Shown here: positions 43,601 through 52,241 of the stretch, in pieces
Layout of the letters: every line of letters begins with the position of its first letter
Position numbering within the stretch: the stretch's first letter is position 1
Assembly (NCBI RefSeq): GCF_003852525.1
Contig: NZ_QAJL01000002.1
Span: 890,097-954,096, forward strand
Source: Pedobacter sp. KBW06
GTDB taxonomy: Bacteria; Bacteroidota; Bacteroidia; Sphingobacteriales; Sphingobacteriaceae
Direction of reading: 5' to 3'
DNA: 64,000 nt
Position numbers and translations under genes: made by a program
The notes under the pieces: model-generated
What the model saw: the letters and a program-made list of their open reading frames with translations, nothing else
Told to the model about the DNA's origin: nothing
The model's database searches: none

Positions 43601-46600
43601 GTGGCCTCGTAGCGGGAGAAACGTATACCCTCAGCTGGACCATTTCCGGCACAGGAACCTGTAATCCATCTGTTGCGACGCTTAGTATTACCGTTAACCC
43701 GCCAACCATAGCGGGAACACTTACTGGCGACCGAACTACTGTCTGTTATGGTGTAAATAGTGGGAAGATCACTTTAACCGGCCACCTTGGGTCGGTACAA
43801 CGTTGGGAAAGCTCAACTGATGGCAACAACTGGCTGACGATCGACAATACCAGCACGCTGTTAAACTTTAGCAACCTAACCCGAAATACCCAATACCGGG
43901 CAGTGCTAAAAAATGGTGCTTGCGCTGAGAAAATAACAACGGCAGTTCCCATTACCGTGATTCCGGCAATCAGTACCGCAGCAGCCGGCCCGGATCAGCA
44001 GCTCTGCAATGTGGTCACTTTCCAGCTTTCAGGAAATGTCCCAAATACCAGCAACGGAGAAAGCGGCAGATGGACGATCGTACAAGGTGATCCCAATGCG
44101 CTGATTACAGATCCCGGAGATCCGCAAACTACAGTTACTGCAATTACCCCCGGGATCTATAAATTCCGATGGACGATTACCGGTTCCGCAATCTGTGATC
44201 CCACAGCCGATGAACTGAGCATTACCAATCTTCCAGGCATCATCAATACCATTGGCAATCCAAGCCCGATAGTTTGCTACGGGCAGACCATCAACATTAC
44301 CAATACCCTCCTTTCCGGCGGAGACAATACCTATATTTTTGCCTGGGAAAATAGCCGCAATGGAACTGACTGGAGCATCATCCCTGATCAGAACGGAGGC
44401 GACTTAAACTTTAATCTTCTGGAAACCATGAGCTTCAGAAGGATCGTCAGAAGCGGAGTCTGTAAGGAATTCAGTAATGTGATCCGTATCATCGCCCTGC
44501 CTCCGATTACCAACAATACCATTACCACCGCTCAGACCATTTGCTCCGGATTGACCCCTGCAAAACTGGAAGGAATGCTCCCACAAGGGGCAAATGGGAG
44601 CAATTATCTTTACCAATGGCAATCCAGTACTGACGGATCTGCCTGGGCCGATATTCCGGGGGCAAAATTTCAGGACTATCAGCCAACCCCACTTATCATC
44701 ACGACCCTCTTCCGGCGCATAGTTGGCAGTATAGAATGCAGCGGGGCATTACAGCATGAAAGCAGTCCGGTTACAATTACTGTAAAACCAAATGCGAAAG
44801 CCGCATTCAGCTTCAGTACCGATAAAGGATGTATCCCCTTTCATATTGATGCACAAAACATTAAAGCGCTCCCCTTTCCCCAGGGAAATGATAGCTATAC
44901 CTGGTACGCGGATGGACTTAAAATAGGCGAAGGAATCTCATTCCCGGGCTATACTATTTCCGGCAGCAATCAATCTGTACTGATCAAACTCGTAACCAGC
45001 AGTAGTCAAAATTGTCTCCCGGACGAATTCAGTCATACCTTCAGCACCCAGCAAAATGTAGCCGCGGCCTTTACACAAAGTGCAACTGAGGGTTGCGGCC
45101 CCTTATTGGTGAATTTCGTAAACACCTCCACCTCTCTGACGAATGCGACCTTTAAATGGGATTTCGGCAATGGCACAACTTCCACGCAAAGTTTAGCTCC
45201 ACCAGTCACATTTTTACCTGACCCTTCAGGAGATGACATCAGCTATACGGTGACTTTAACTGCAATTACCTCTTGCGGAGAAAACACCTATACTTCTACT
45301 ATTTTAGTAAAAGCGAAACCTAAAGCCGTTTTCTCACCGGATAAAGTGATTGGTTGTTCTCCAATGAAGGTGACTTTCAGCAATACCTCCCCGGGTGCAA
45401 CAAATACTTTTTACTATGATTTTGGAGACGGCAGCCCGATATTTACCACCAGGGATAAATCTCCCGTTGAGCATACCTATAATACTCTGATCACTCAGGA
45501 TTTCACCGTAAAAATGATTGCAGAAAATGAGTGTGGAACAAATGAACAAAGCTTTGTCATCAGGGTAGCACCGAATACCATCACTCCCGAATTGGTGGTG
45601 AATGCCAATGAAAAAGAAGGATGTGCTCCATTCACCGTCAACTTCTATAACAATTCCAAAGGGGCCAATCTGTTTAAATATGATTTTGGGGATGGCGCTA
45701 CCCTGCTTACCCGAACCGCTCCGGAGTTAGTTCCTCATACCTTCGAAAGGCCGGGTAACTATACCGTGACTCTTACTGCCTCCAACGGCTGTTCTGTAGT
45801 CAGCACCTCCGAAACCATCACGGTACTCGAACAACCATTAACGGCCTTCAGTGCCAACAAGAATACAGGCTGTCCGGGAATGGAGGTTAAATTTATCAAT
45901 ACCAGTACTGGTGCCGTTTCCCAACTCTGGGACTTTGGCGATGGCACCAGCTCCAACGAGTTTGAGCCCTCACACGTTTATTCAGGCCAGGGACCTTTCT
46001 ATACCGTCACCTTAACAACAACGAATGGCCTGGGCTGTACCCATCGCCTGATACAAAGTAATTTCATCCACATCGTAAATCCTCCCATCGCACAATTCAG
46101 TGTAAAACCAGGCATCCAGATCAGCATCCCGAATTACACCTTTAACTTTGTCGACGAAAGTAACAATACTCCGGACCAATGGAGCTGGGACTTTGGCGAC
46201 CATACCAGCTCTGCCTTAAAAAACCCTAGTCATACCTATCTTGATACCGGATTGTATAAAGTTACCCTTAGGGTAAGCAACCAGCAGGGCTGTTTTACGG
46301 AAACCAATAAATCCGTTCGCATTACCGGGGTTCCCGGGTATTTGTTTTTGCCCAACTCTTTTATTCCTGGAAGTGAAACAAACGAGTTGCGCCTTTTCAG
46401 CGCCAAAGGTTCCGGCATCAAATCATGGCACTTTAGTATCTATGACAAATGGGGCGAAAAGATGTGGGAAACGAGTATACTGGAAGAAGGCCGTCCTGTA
46501 GAAGGGTGGGATGGCGCCTTTAAAGGACAAGCCATGCCGCAGGGCGTATATTACTGGAAAGTTGAGGTCCAGATGATCAACGGATCAGAATGGAAAGGCA

Positions 46601-46656
46601 TGACCTACGGAGCCGCGGCCCCTAAACGTACAGGACCAATACACCTAATCAGATAA
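40651..46656 (+). CDS. 2001-residue T9SS-secreted surface protein with PKD repeats
   Basis: A very large exported protein with a signal peptide (about 1-23). The N-terminal two-thirds comprise beta-sandwich (PKD-like and Ig-like) units, many with a conserved Cys (for example CTGSTINFLNT and CAPFEIQAHD). Five clear PKD domains occupy about 1470-1890, with their WDFGDGTSS-type motif (FKWDFGNGTT, YDFGDGSP, YDFGDGAT, LWDFGDGTSS, WSWDFGDHTS). Residues about 1893-2001 are a gliding-motility-associated (CHU_C, type B) C-terminal domain, with YLFLPNSFIPG and the final WDGAFKGQAMPQGVYYWKV segment, which sends the protein through type IX secretion to the cell surface. It is likely an adhesin or structural surface protein (SprB-like). 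The PorP/SprF partner starts 2 bp after its stop. Confidence 0.9.
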   Translation: MVKRFVFLTIIVFFCQLTGAFSQIILTVADPGPYTPGSGITAMLELQEGSCLKPGNVFELYLSDASGNFSGNNRIGTYNGFYATFVNGIIPAMPPGMNYRLQVKSTNPAFVSNPSAAFEIKAGVTVSAAIGSSPELPAAGPSATKEAFGRCPGIANVVFDFTNASTASSLVTAKIQNELSKLNVANLTFSPESPIQSFTAPLGHYTLVVKASLNGTVSTKAYMLINNTTNNSFGTTGGSIVCLPGGYLQFPVDLTQNGIKNNYPGTTYQIDWGDAHGRPEIYTLCDLQLGYVRHEYLLPSCGSPVYNTGTGPRYNVFGINIAAVSPFCGITGGELSTYVKVVKKPENSFNYPSTGCTGSTINFLNTSLLGESEANNPICADNDVKYNWYVDNVKKAANLPRSAIFQYLFTSPGTYSVKLESVTSGQCNGESVTHQICIQNPPRPDFDFNGIPNTHCAPFEIQAHDKSILDNSCGSNHTYNWVVTKLNRTANSSEVVFTNGIPEPTFKFLKQGTYEITLKISSAACGEVSTAPPQRIIIIDSAPTITLAAKVDLCKPDLYKYDDQTTGPTKVLFFGTELDAADTYTWAVTAADGTALTNADFSFENGTNINSKFPAILFKQYLSYKVAVTHKNSCGSITKEQLITFYPSPIVKITADKNPICYNAAVNLTGTVTNGNYTSSRWVGAGTFSNQTNNLSSNYIPTQQERDLHKATIKLVVSTDLTGLCAEVEDVIEIGIFPNNTGTNTAQQICSGNPLSYDPAGGISLPGSSFSWTAKNTDLNAGSSFSPTGSGKISDVILNSSSTDNAVVIYEITPSMNGCAGIPFTFTVTVYPKPSATATLSKPVICSGALSGITLTPSFAGIKYTWTSTATNGVTGNHDQPVPTTLGAINETLVNTGNLAGTVTYKITPISATGCPGEEITVTIIVDPAITVATAGMSVSICDALTYTLDGNHPKSTETGTWLLTSGQTGLTFSDTHAPNAVISGLVAGETYTLSWTISGTGTCNPSVATLSITVNPPTIAGTLTGDRTTVCYGVNSGKITLTGHLGSVQRWESSTDGNNWLTIDNTSTLLNFSNLTRNTQYRAVLKNGACAEKITTAVPITVIPAISTAAAGPDQQLCNVVTFQLSGNVPNTSNGESGRWTIVQGDPNALITDPGDPQTTVTAITPGIYKFRWTITGSAICDPTADELSITNLPGIINTIGNPSPIVCYGQTINITNTLLSGGDNTYIFAWENSRNGTDWSIIPDQNGGDLNFNLLETMSFRRIVRSGVCKEFSNVIRIIALPPITNNTITTAQTICSGLTPAKLEGMLPQGANGSNYLYQWQSSTDGSAWADIPGAKFQDYQPTPLIITTLFRRIVGSIECSGALQHESSPVTITVKPNAKAAFSFSTDKGCIPFHIDAQNIKALPFPQGNDSYTWYADGLKIGEGISFPGYTISGSNQSVLIKLVTSSSQNCLPDEFSHTFSTQQNVAAAFTQSATEGCGPLLVNFVNTSTSLTNATFKWDFGNGTTSTQSLAPPVTFLPDPSGDDISYTVTLTAITSCGENTYTSTILVKAKPKAVFSPDKVIGCSPMKVTFSNTSPGATNTFYYDFGDGSPIFTTRDKSPVEHTYNTLITQDFTVKMIAENECGTNEQSFVIRVAPNTITPELVVNANEKEGCAPFTVNFYNNSKGANLFKYDFGDGATLLTRTAPELVPHTFERPGNYTVTLTASNGCSVVSTSETITVLEQPLTAFSANKNTGCPGMEVKFINTSTGAVSQLWDFGDGTSSNEFEPSHVYSGQGPFYTVTLTTTNGLGCTHRLIQSNFIHIVNPPIAQFSVKPGIQISIPNYTFNFVDESNNTPDQWSWDFGDHTSSALKNPSHTYLDTGLYKVTLRVSNQQGCFTETNKSVRITGVPGYLFLPNSFIPGSETNELRLFSAKGSGIKSWHFSIYDKWGEKMWETSILEEGRPVEGWDGAFKGQAMPQGVYYWKVEVQMINGSEWKGMTYGAAAPKRTGPIHLIR

Positions 46657-46658
46657 AA

Positions 46659-47687
46659 ATGAGGACAATCACAAAATATCTGTACCTGATGTTTCTGATC
46701 ATCTCAAAGCTGTTTGCTTTCGGACAGGACCATAATTATTCCCAGTTTTTCAGTTCTCCAATTTACCTTAACCCAGCACTGACTGGTCAGTTCGAAGGAG
46801 ATATCCGGATGAATATGGTCTATCGAAACCAGTGGTCCGGACTGAGCGGAACCTTAGCCTATTTCACCGCTTCTGCGGACCTACATATTCCAAGATTTTC
46901 AGGTGGCGTAGGACTGATGTTTACCAGAAGTAGCGAAGGCACTGCCTATCTCGTTAAAAATAACGCTTCTGCAACCTATTCTTATAGTGTGGGCAGCGAC
47001 GATTTTATCGCCTCTTTTGGAATACAGGCTGGTTTTACGAATCGTGATATCGATTGGAGCAAATTGGTTTTCTCCGATCAGATTGACCGACGTCTTGGTT
47101 ATATTCCAGGCAGTATTTCCACTGCCCAGGTACCTGAAATCTCCAGCAAGTTTTATTTTGATGCCTCAGCCGGCACGAATATTGTCTTCTATAATTTTAT
47201 GATTGGCGCAGCCTTCCACCACATCAACCAGCCGGACGAGTCGTTTAGTGGGACACAGGCAAAATTGCCATTCCGGACCACCATCAATGCCAGTTACCGC
47301 ATCTCTTTAAACCCTTACGCAAATGCCGACGATGATGACGGCCCTTATATCATTCCTTCCGCCCTATATCATAAACAGGCAGGAGCATCCTCCATGAGTG
47401 TGGGTGCACAGTTTAAATACAGAAATTTAAATACCGGCTTATGGTATCGCAGCAGCGGACTGGAGGGACCGGATGCATTTGTAGTATCCCTGATTTTCGA
47501 CCTGTTTAAGGGCAATAAAAACGGAGAAAAATTACGCTTAGGAGCAAGTCATGACGCAACGATTTCCAAGATCAATTATACCAATACCAACGGCACTACA
47601 GAAATTGGCATTGGTTACGAACGATATTTTCCGAACAGCTCCAGCTACAATAAGTACAATGGATTGCGTTGTTATGATTTCTATTGA
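46659..47687 (+). CDS. PorP/SprF family type IX secretion partner protein
   Basis: A 342-residue outer membrane protein with a signal peptide (about 1-22, ending AFGQD) and the diagnostic start of the PorP/SprF family (YSQFFSSPIYLNPALTGQF) followed by a beta-barrel pattern. In gliding bacteria SprF-type proteins are needed for secretion or surface display of an adjacent CHU_C-type (type B CTD) cargo, the arrangement seen here with a 2-bp gap. The gene ends at 47687, close to the start of the MgtC-like gene. Confidence 0.93.
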   Translation: MRTITKYLYLMFLIISKLFAFGQDHNYSQFFSSPIYLNPALTGQFEGDIRMNMVYRNQWSGLSGTLAYFTASADLHIPRFSGGVGLMFTRSSEGTAYLVKNNASATYSYSVGSDDFIASFGIQAGFTNRDIDWSKLVFSDQIDRRLGYIPGSISTAQVPEISSKFYFDASAGTNIVFYNFMIGAAFHHINQPDESFSGTQAKLPFRTTINASYRISLNPYANADDDDGPYIIPSALYHKQAGASSMSVGAQFKYRNLNTGLWYRSSGLEGPDAFVVSLIFDLFKGNKNGEKLRLGASHDATISKINYTNTNGTTEIGIGYERYFPNSSSYNKYNGLRCYDFY

Positions 47688-47737
47688 CAAATTGTAAATT
47701 ACCGATGAATCTTTGTTATATTGAGCTGGTTAATGTT

Positions 47738-48394
47738 ATGGATAATATCTTAGAAAGCAATCATTTCCTCACACAGACTGAAGTCAACAAATTTCTTCTT
47801 GCCACGCTTTTATGTGGCCTGATTGGTGCAGAACGGGAATTCAGAAGTAAACAGGCCGGCCTGAAGACAATGATTATGATTGGACTCGGTTCTACCCTTT
47901 TCACGGTTTTATCCATAAAGATCGGATTAACCAGTCATGATCGGATTGCTTCAAATATTGTAACCGGAATTGGCTTCTTAGGTGCAGGAGTGATCTTCAA
48001 AGAAGACAATCAGGTGAAGGGGCTAACGACTGCCTGTGTGATCTGGATTGTGGCTGCAATTGGGATGGCTACCGGTGCCGGATATTATGAGCAGGCTACA
48101 GGTGTCACCCTCGTTGTCCTCATTGCTTTACTTACTTTTCCATTTCTTGAGGAAATGGTGGAGCGGCGTTTTACCAAAAGGATCTATCGCATTGTAAAGA
48201 AATACGAGAATGAAAGTCTGGAGAAGTACGAAGAAGACATCAAAACTTCGGGACTTAGGCTGAGCAGAGGTAAGCAGGAACTGGCTAACGGGACCATCAG
48301 CGGAACCTGGGTTGCGATCGGGAGTCCCAAAAATCACAAGCGATTTGTAGACCGGATGCTTCAGGACAAAAAGATCATTGCCTTCGATTTTTAA
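47738..48394 (+). CDS. MgtC/SapB family inner membrane protein
   Basis: From the ATG at 47738 the protein is 218 residues (an ATG at 47705 and a TTG at 47684 are other in-frame choices; the TTG would overlap the preceding gene). The first about 130 residues carry four transmembrane helices with the MgtC signature (LLCGLIGAEREFRSKQAGLK, LGSTLFTVLS, GFLGAGVIFK and LTTACVIWIVAAIGMATGAG). The C-terminal about 75 residues are soluble and ACT-like in size. MgtC proteins are linked to low-magnesium survival and control of ATP or membrane potential. No riboswitch-like leader is evident. Confidence 0.88.
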   Translation: MDNILESNHFLTQTEVNKFLLATLLCGLIGAEREFRSKQAGLKTMIMIGLGSTLFTVLSIKIGLTSHDRIASNIVTGIGFLGAGVIFKEDNQVKGLTTACVIWIVAAIGMATGAGYYEQATGVTLVVLIALLTFPFLEEMVERRFTKRIYRIVKKYENESLEKYEEDIKTSGLRLSRGKQELANGTISGTWVAIGSPKNHKRFVDRMLQDKKIIAFDF

Positions 48395-48459
48395 TCGGGT
48401 TTCTTTCAATTATCTCCGTTCTATCCCCCTCAAAAGCCGTAAATGTCGCAAAACTATAT

Positions 48460-48467
48460 TAGCTTTG
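48460..48467 (+). promoter_or_regulatory. Possible -7 element close to the sdaA start
   Basis: TAGCTTTG matches TAnnTTTG and ends 4 bp before the sdaA ATG (48472). If functional, the transcript would have almost no leader. No -33 TTTG at 19-21 bp is seen. Confidence 0.3.
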
Positions 48468-48471
48468 TAAT

Positions 48472-49899
48472 ATGCATAGGGAACAAATCTCAGTTTTTGA
48501 TATTTTTAAGATAGGCGTTGGACCATCAAGTTCACATACTTTAGGTCCCTGGCGGGCGGCCCAACAATTTACCGCGTCATTAAAAGAAAAAGACCTGTTA
48601 GCACAGGTTGATCAGATCAAGATATTGTTATATGGATCGTTGGCCAAAACCGGCAAAGGGCATGGAACAGATGTAGCCATCCTATTGGGATTGAATGGTG
48701 CAGATCCCGTGACCTTCGATGTGAATGCCATTGATTCTACCATTGAAGAGATTAAAACCTATCATCTGCTGAACCTGAATGCAGAGCGAAACATCGCTTT
48801 CAACTATGAAGAAGACCTGGTTTTTCTGTTTTTTGAAAGCCTCCCTTTTCATCCCAATGCCGTAACCTTTCAGGCTTTTTTAAACACAGGTAAAGCGATC
48901 TCTGAGACTTATTATTCCATCGGCGGTGGTTTTGTGGTAAAAGAAGGCGAAAGCGGCAGCGATAAAGAACAGGTAGACCTTCCTTTTCCGATAGAGAAGG
49001 CCGCAGACCTTTTACACTGGTGCTTAACAACGGGATTAAAAGTTTCTGAAGTTGTGATGGAAAATGAACTTGCCTGGCGTACAGAAGTGGAGACCAGAAA
49101 GGGAATTATGCAACACTTTAATGTGATGAAGGACTGTACCTACCGGGGTTGTCACACTGCGGGATTCTTACCCGGAGGACTGAATGTAGGAAGAAGAGCC
49201 TGTGCCTTGAACAAGCGCCTTATCGGCAACAGTACCTATACGAATTATGAAAGCTGGATTGAGGCCATCAGAAGTGGCGGAAACGGCTTTAATTATATCC
49301 TTGACTGGGTAAGTTGTTTTGCCCTGGCTGTAAACGAGGAAAATGCCTCATTTGGCCGCGTCGTGACCGCTCCGACCAATGGTGCAGCAGGCGTAATTCC
49401 GGCAGTACTTCAATATTATATTGCTTTCTGTGATGGCTATACAGAAGAGAAAATCAGTCAGTTTATCGCCTGTGCTTCAGAAATAGGCAGTATCTTTAAA
49501 AAAGGAGCCACCATCTCTGCCGCAATGGGTGGTTGCCAGGCAGAAATCGGCGTATCTTCTGCGATGGCTGCGGCAGCTTTAACCGAGTGTTTAGGGGGCT
49601 CACAGCGTCAGGTTCTAATGGCTGCAGAAATCGCCATGGAGCATCACCTCGGCCTAACCTGCGACCCGATTGGGGGCCTCGTACAAATCCCTTGTATCGA
49701 AAGGAATACCATGGGTGCCATTAAGGCGATCACGGCCAGTCAGCTTGCCCTGCAAAGCAACCCTGACAAAGCAAAGGTAAGTCTGGACGCTGTGGTCAAT
49801 ACCATGTGGGAAACCGCACTCGACATGAACTCTAAATATAAAGAGACTTCCGATGGAGGTTTAGCCACCAATATTCCGATCAGCTTACCGGAATGTTAA
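48472..49899 (+). CDS. sdaA: L-serine ammonia-lyase (iron-sulfur type)
   Basis: A 475-residue single-chain L-serine dehydratase that converts serine to pyruvate and ammonia. Family marks are the start MHREQISVFDIFKIGVGPSS, the SSHTLGPWRAA and KTGKGHGTD segments, the glycine-rich GVIPAVLQYY region with preceding APTNGAAG, and GCQAEIGVSSAMAAAAL, which holds one of the cysteines expected to bind the 4Fe-4S cluster. Both alpha and beta parts are in one chain, as in E. coli SdaA. Monocistronic by position: divergent spacing upstream, convergent with the DUF58 gene 4 bp downstream. Confidence 0.95.
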   Translation: MHREQISVFDIFKIGVGPSSSHTLGPWRAAQQFTASLKEKDLLAQVDQIKILLYGSLAKTGKGHGTDVAILLGLNGADPVTFDVNAIDSTIEEIKTYHLLNLNAERNIAFNYEEDLVFLFFESLPFHPNAVTFQAFLNTGKAISETYYSIGGGFVVKEGESGSDKEQVDLPFPIEKAADLLHWCLTTGLKVSEVVMENELAWRTEVETRKGIMQHFNVMKDCTYRGCHTAGFLPGGLNVGRRACALNKRLIGNSTYTNYESWIEAIRSGGNGFNYILDWVSCFALAVNEENASFGRVVTAPTNGAAGVIPAVLQYYIAFCDGYTEEKISQFIACASEIGSIFKKGATISAAMGGCQAEIGVSSAMAAAALTECLGGSQRQVLMAAEIAMEHHLGLTCDPIGGLVQIPCIERNTMGAIKAITASQLALQSNPDKAKVSLDAVVNTMWETALDMNSKYKETSDGGLATNIPISLPEC

Positions 49900-49903
49900 A
49901 CAA

Positions 49904-51250
49904 TTAGGTTTTCTGCTGGGCTTTTATGGCCAGGTAGCGGTTAACAACGTTGATGGTCAGCTTTTCCGGTGGGGTAAGAATGCTCAGGATTCCATGTTTA
50001 GTCAGCTCTTTGACCATGAGTTTTTTCTCGTGGGCAAATTTTGCTGCAATGGTCTTAATATAGATCCCTTCCACATCTTTAGCCGGTTCATCACTCAGTG
50101 TTTTGAGCTCTGTATTTTCAAAAAAGACAATGAGCAGGAGGTGAAATTTCGCCATCCGCTTTAAAAACGGCAGTTGCCTGTTTAAGGCAGACATGCTTTC
50201 AAAATTGGTAAAAAAGACCACCAGGCTTCGTTGTTTTAAGACGCCACGGATGCTCAGGTACAAAGCCTCCATATTGGTTTCCAGGTAGCGCGTTTTTTCT
50301 TTATAAAGCACTTCCATTATCTTTCCAAGCTGAGCGGGTCTTCGCTCTGCGGGAACCACACTACCTACCTTTTCCGCAACTGTGATTAGCCCTGCTTTAT
50401 CTTCCTTAACCAAAGCCACATTGGAGAGTACAAGACTTGCATTAATGGCGTAGTCCAGCAGACTTAACCCTTCGAACGGCATTTTCATTGTTCTGGATTT
50501 GTCAATTACGCAATAGACATGCTGGGCTTTCTCATCGGTAAAAGAATTCACCATCAAATCTCCTCTTCTCGCGGTAGCCTTCCAGTTGACCGTCCGGTAG
50601 TCATCGCCCTGTACATAACTTTTTACCTGATCAAATTCCAGGCTATGTCCGATTCTTCTGATCTTCTTAATACCGATTTCACTGAGCCTGTTGGAAATGG
50701 CCATCAGTTCATATTTGCGCAACTGTAAAAAAGAGGGATATACGGCAACCATGGTCTCCTCCCCAAAATTATACCTTCTGGAGATCAGGCCTAATGGGGA
50801 TTGCACATAAACACGCGTCTTTCCAAAGCGGTACTCCCCTCTTTTTGTTGGACGCAAAGTATAAGTGATGGTTTTGTTTTCCCTGGATTTTAGAAGGCTG
50901 CTAAACCAAAGGTCTCTTTTCTGAAACTGAAAAGGGATTTCATCGATAATACCGATATGAATACCAAAGGAATAAAAATTCTCTACATGGAGCTGCAGCT
51001 CATTATCATCCCCGTTGCTCAACCGCTCCGGAAGGTCCCTTCTCAGGAAAACACCTCTTTCAGTTTTGAACAATAAAATCAGGTCCGCAGCAATCAATAG
51101 CATCAATACCCAGAAGCATAGGTAAGGCAACACCCCAAGCCAGGGCAGGAAGAAAGAAAACAGAAACAGGGATACACAGACCCCGATACCGGCAAAAAGT
51201 CTTTTGCGGAGGAAGAGGTCTTTGTAATATTTATTAATGAAGCTTTTCAA
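49904..51250 (-). CDS. DUF58 domain protein of the MoxR cluster
   Basis: A 448-residue protein with two N-terminal transmembrane helices (about 18-60) and a cytoplasmic or periplasmic body that includes the DUF58 core (about 195-290, GHSLEFDQVKSYVQGDDYRT VNWKATARRGDLMV) and a vWA-like fold with a degenerate metal site (CVIDKSRTM). DUF58 proteins are almost always encoded with MoxR ATPases, as here (11 bp after the MoxR gene), and are thought to be chaperone clients or partners. It is the last gene of the six-gene minus-strand cluster. Confidence 0.88.
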   Translation of the reverse strand: MKSFINKYYKDLFLRKRLFAGIGVCVSLFLFSFFLPWLGVLPYLCFWVLMLLIAADLILLFKTERGVFLRRDLPERLSNGDDNELQLHVENFYSFGIHIGIIDEIPFQFQKRDLWFSSLLKSRENKTITYTLRPTKRGEYRFGKTRVYVQSPLGLISRRYNFGEETMVAVYPSFLQLRKYELMAISNRLSEIGIKKIRRIGHSLEFDQVKSYVQGDDYRTVNWKATARRGDLMVNSFTDEKAQHVYCVIDKSRTMKMPFEGLSLLDYAINASLVLSNVALVKEDKAGLITVAEKVGSVVPAERRPAQLGKIMEVLYKEKTRYLETNMEALYLSIRGVLKQRSLVVFFTNFESMSALNRQLPFLKRMAKFHLLLIVFFENTELKTLSDEPAKDVEGIYIKTIAAKFAHEKKLMVKELTKHGILSILTPPEKLTINVVNRYLAIKAQQKT

Positions 51251-51261
51251 TATGCGGCTTT

Positions 51262-52239
51262 TTATCTTGGAATTTCTATTTTCTGAATGATCTGAGCGAC
51301 AATATCGCTCGTTGTAAGTCCTTCCATCTCCTTATCCGGTGTCAGCATAATCCGGTGTGCAAGTACGGGGGCAGCCACTTTAATGATGTCTTCCGGAGTA
51401 ACGAAATCACGCCCCTGCATTGCGGCAAAGGCCTTAGCCCCATTCAGCATTGCCAGGGAAGCTCTTGGAGAAGCCCCCAGATACAGCGATTTGTTGCCTC
51501 TGGTTTCATGGGTGATCTTTGCCACATATTCTATCAATTTAGGCTCTACATGCAAGCCCTTAATGATGGCACGGCATGACTTGACCTGATCTATACTCAA
51601 TACCGGCTTCACTGCTTTTAACGCATCGTCCAAACGATACTGGTGCTGGTTGAGCAAAATGGCTGTTTCTTCCTCCAGACTTGGATATTTCACTTCAATT
51701 TTAAATAAGAAACGATCCAGCTGAGCTTCCGGTAAACGATAAGTTCCCTCCTGCTCAATTGGATTCTGCGTAGCGAGGACCATGAAAGGTTCATCCATCA
51801 GATAAGTATGCCCATCAACGGTGATCTGACGTTCCTCCATCACTTCAAATAAGGCAGACTGTGTTTTCGCCGGGGCACGGTTAATTTCATCCACCAAAAT
51901 GATATGTCCAAAGATAGGTCCTTTTCGATATTCAAAAGCCGCATTCCGGGGATCAAACACTGATGTCCCCAGTACATCTGAAGGCATCAGATCCGGTGTA
52001 AACTGAATCCTGGAAAATGAAGCATCAATACTTTTGGCTACCAGTTTGGCGCTTAATGTCTTTGCTACCCCTGGTACACCTTCTAACAGGATATGCCCAT
52101 CAGCCAGCAATCCGGCAATGAGGAAATCTATTGTATCTTTTTGTCCGACAATGATCTTACCCAGTGTTTCCCTGATTTGTTCCACTGCAGCATTCAACTG
52201 CGTAAGGTCGGTTCTTTTGTTAAACATTTCCGCTTCCAT
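51262..52239 (-). CDS. MoxR family AAA+ ATPase
   Basis: A 325-residue ATPase with Walker A GVPGVAKT (about 55-62), Walker B LVDEIN (about 118-123), sensor and arginine-finger segments (EVMEERQI, TQNPIEQEGTY, PEAQLDRF) of the MoxR type. Such proteins work as chaperones that help assemble or load metal into partners with a vWA domain, here most likely the DUF58 protein. Gap to DUF4350 gene: 2 bp. Confidence 0.93.
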   Translation of the reverse strand: MEAEMFNKRTDLTQLNAAVEQIRETLGKIIVGQKDTIDFLIAGLLADGHILLEGVPGVAKTLSAKLVAKSIDASFSRIQFTPDLMPSDVLGTSVFDPRNAAFEYRKGPIFGHIILVDEINRAPAKTQSALFEVMEERQITVDGHTYLMDEPFMVLATQNPIEQEGTYRLPEAQLDRFLFKIEVKYPSLEEETAILLNQHQYRLDDALKAVKPVLSIDQVKSCRAIIKGLHVEPKLIEYVAKITHETRGNKSLYLGASPRASLAMLNGAKAFAAMQGRDFVTPEDIIKVAAPVLAHRIMLTPDKEMEGLTTSDIVAQIIQKIEIPR

Positions 52240-52241
52240 TT

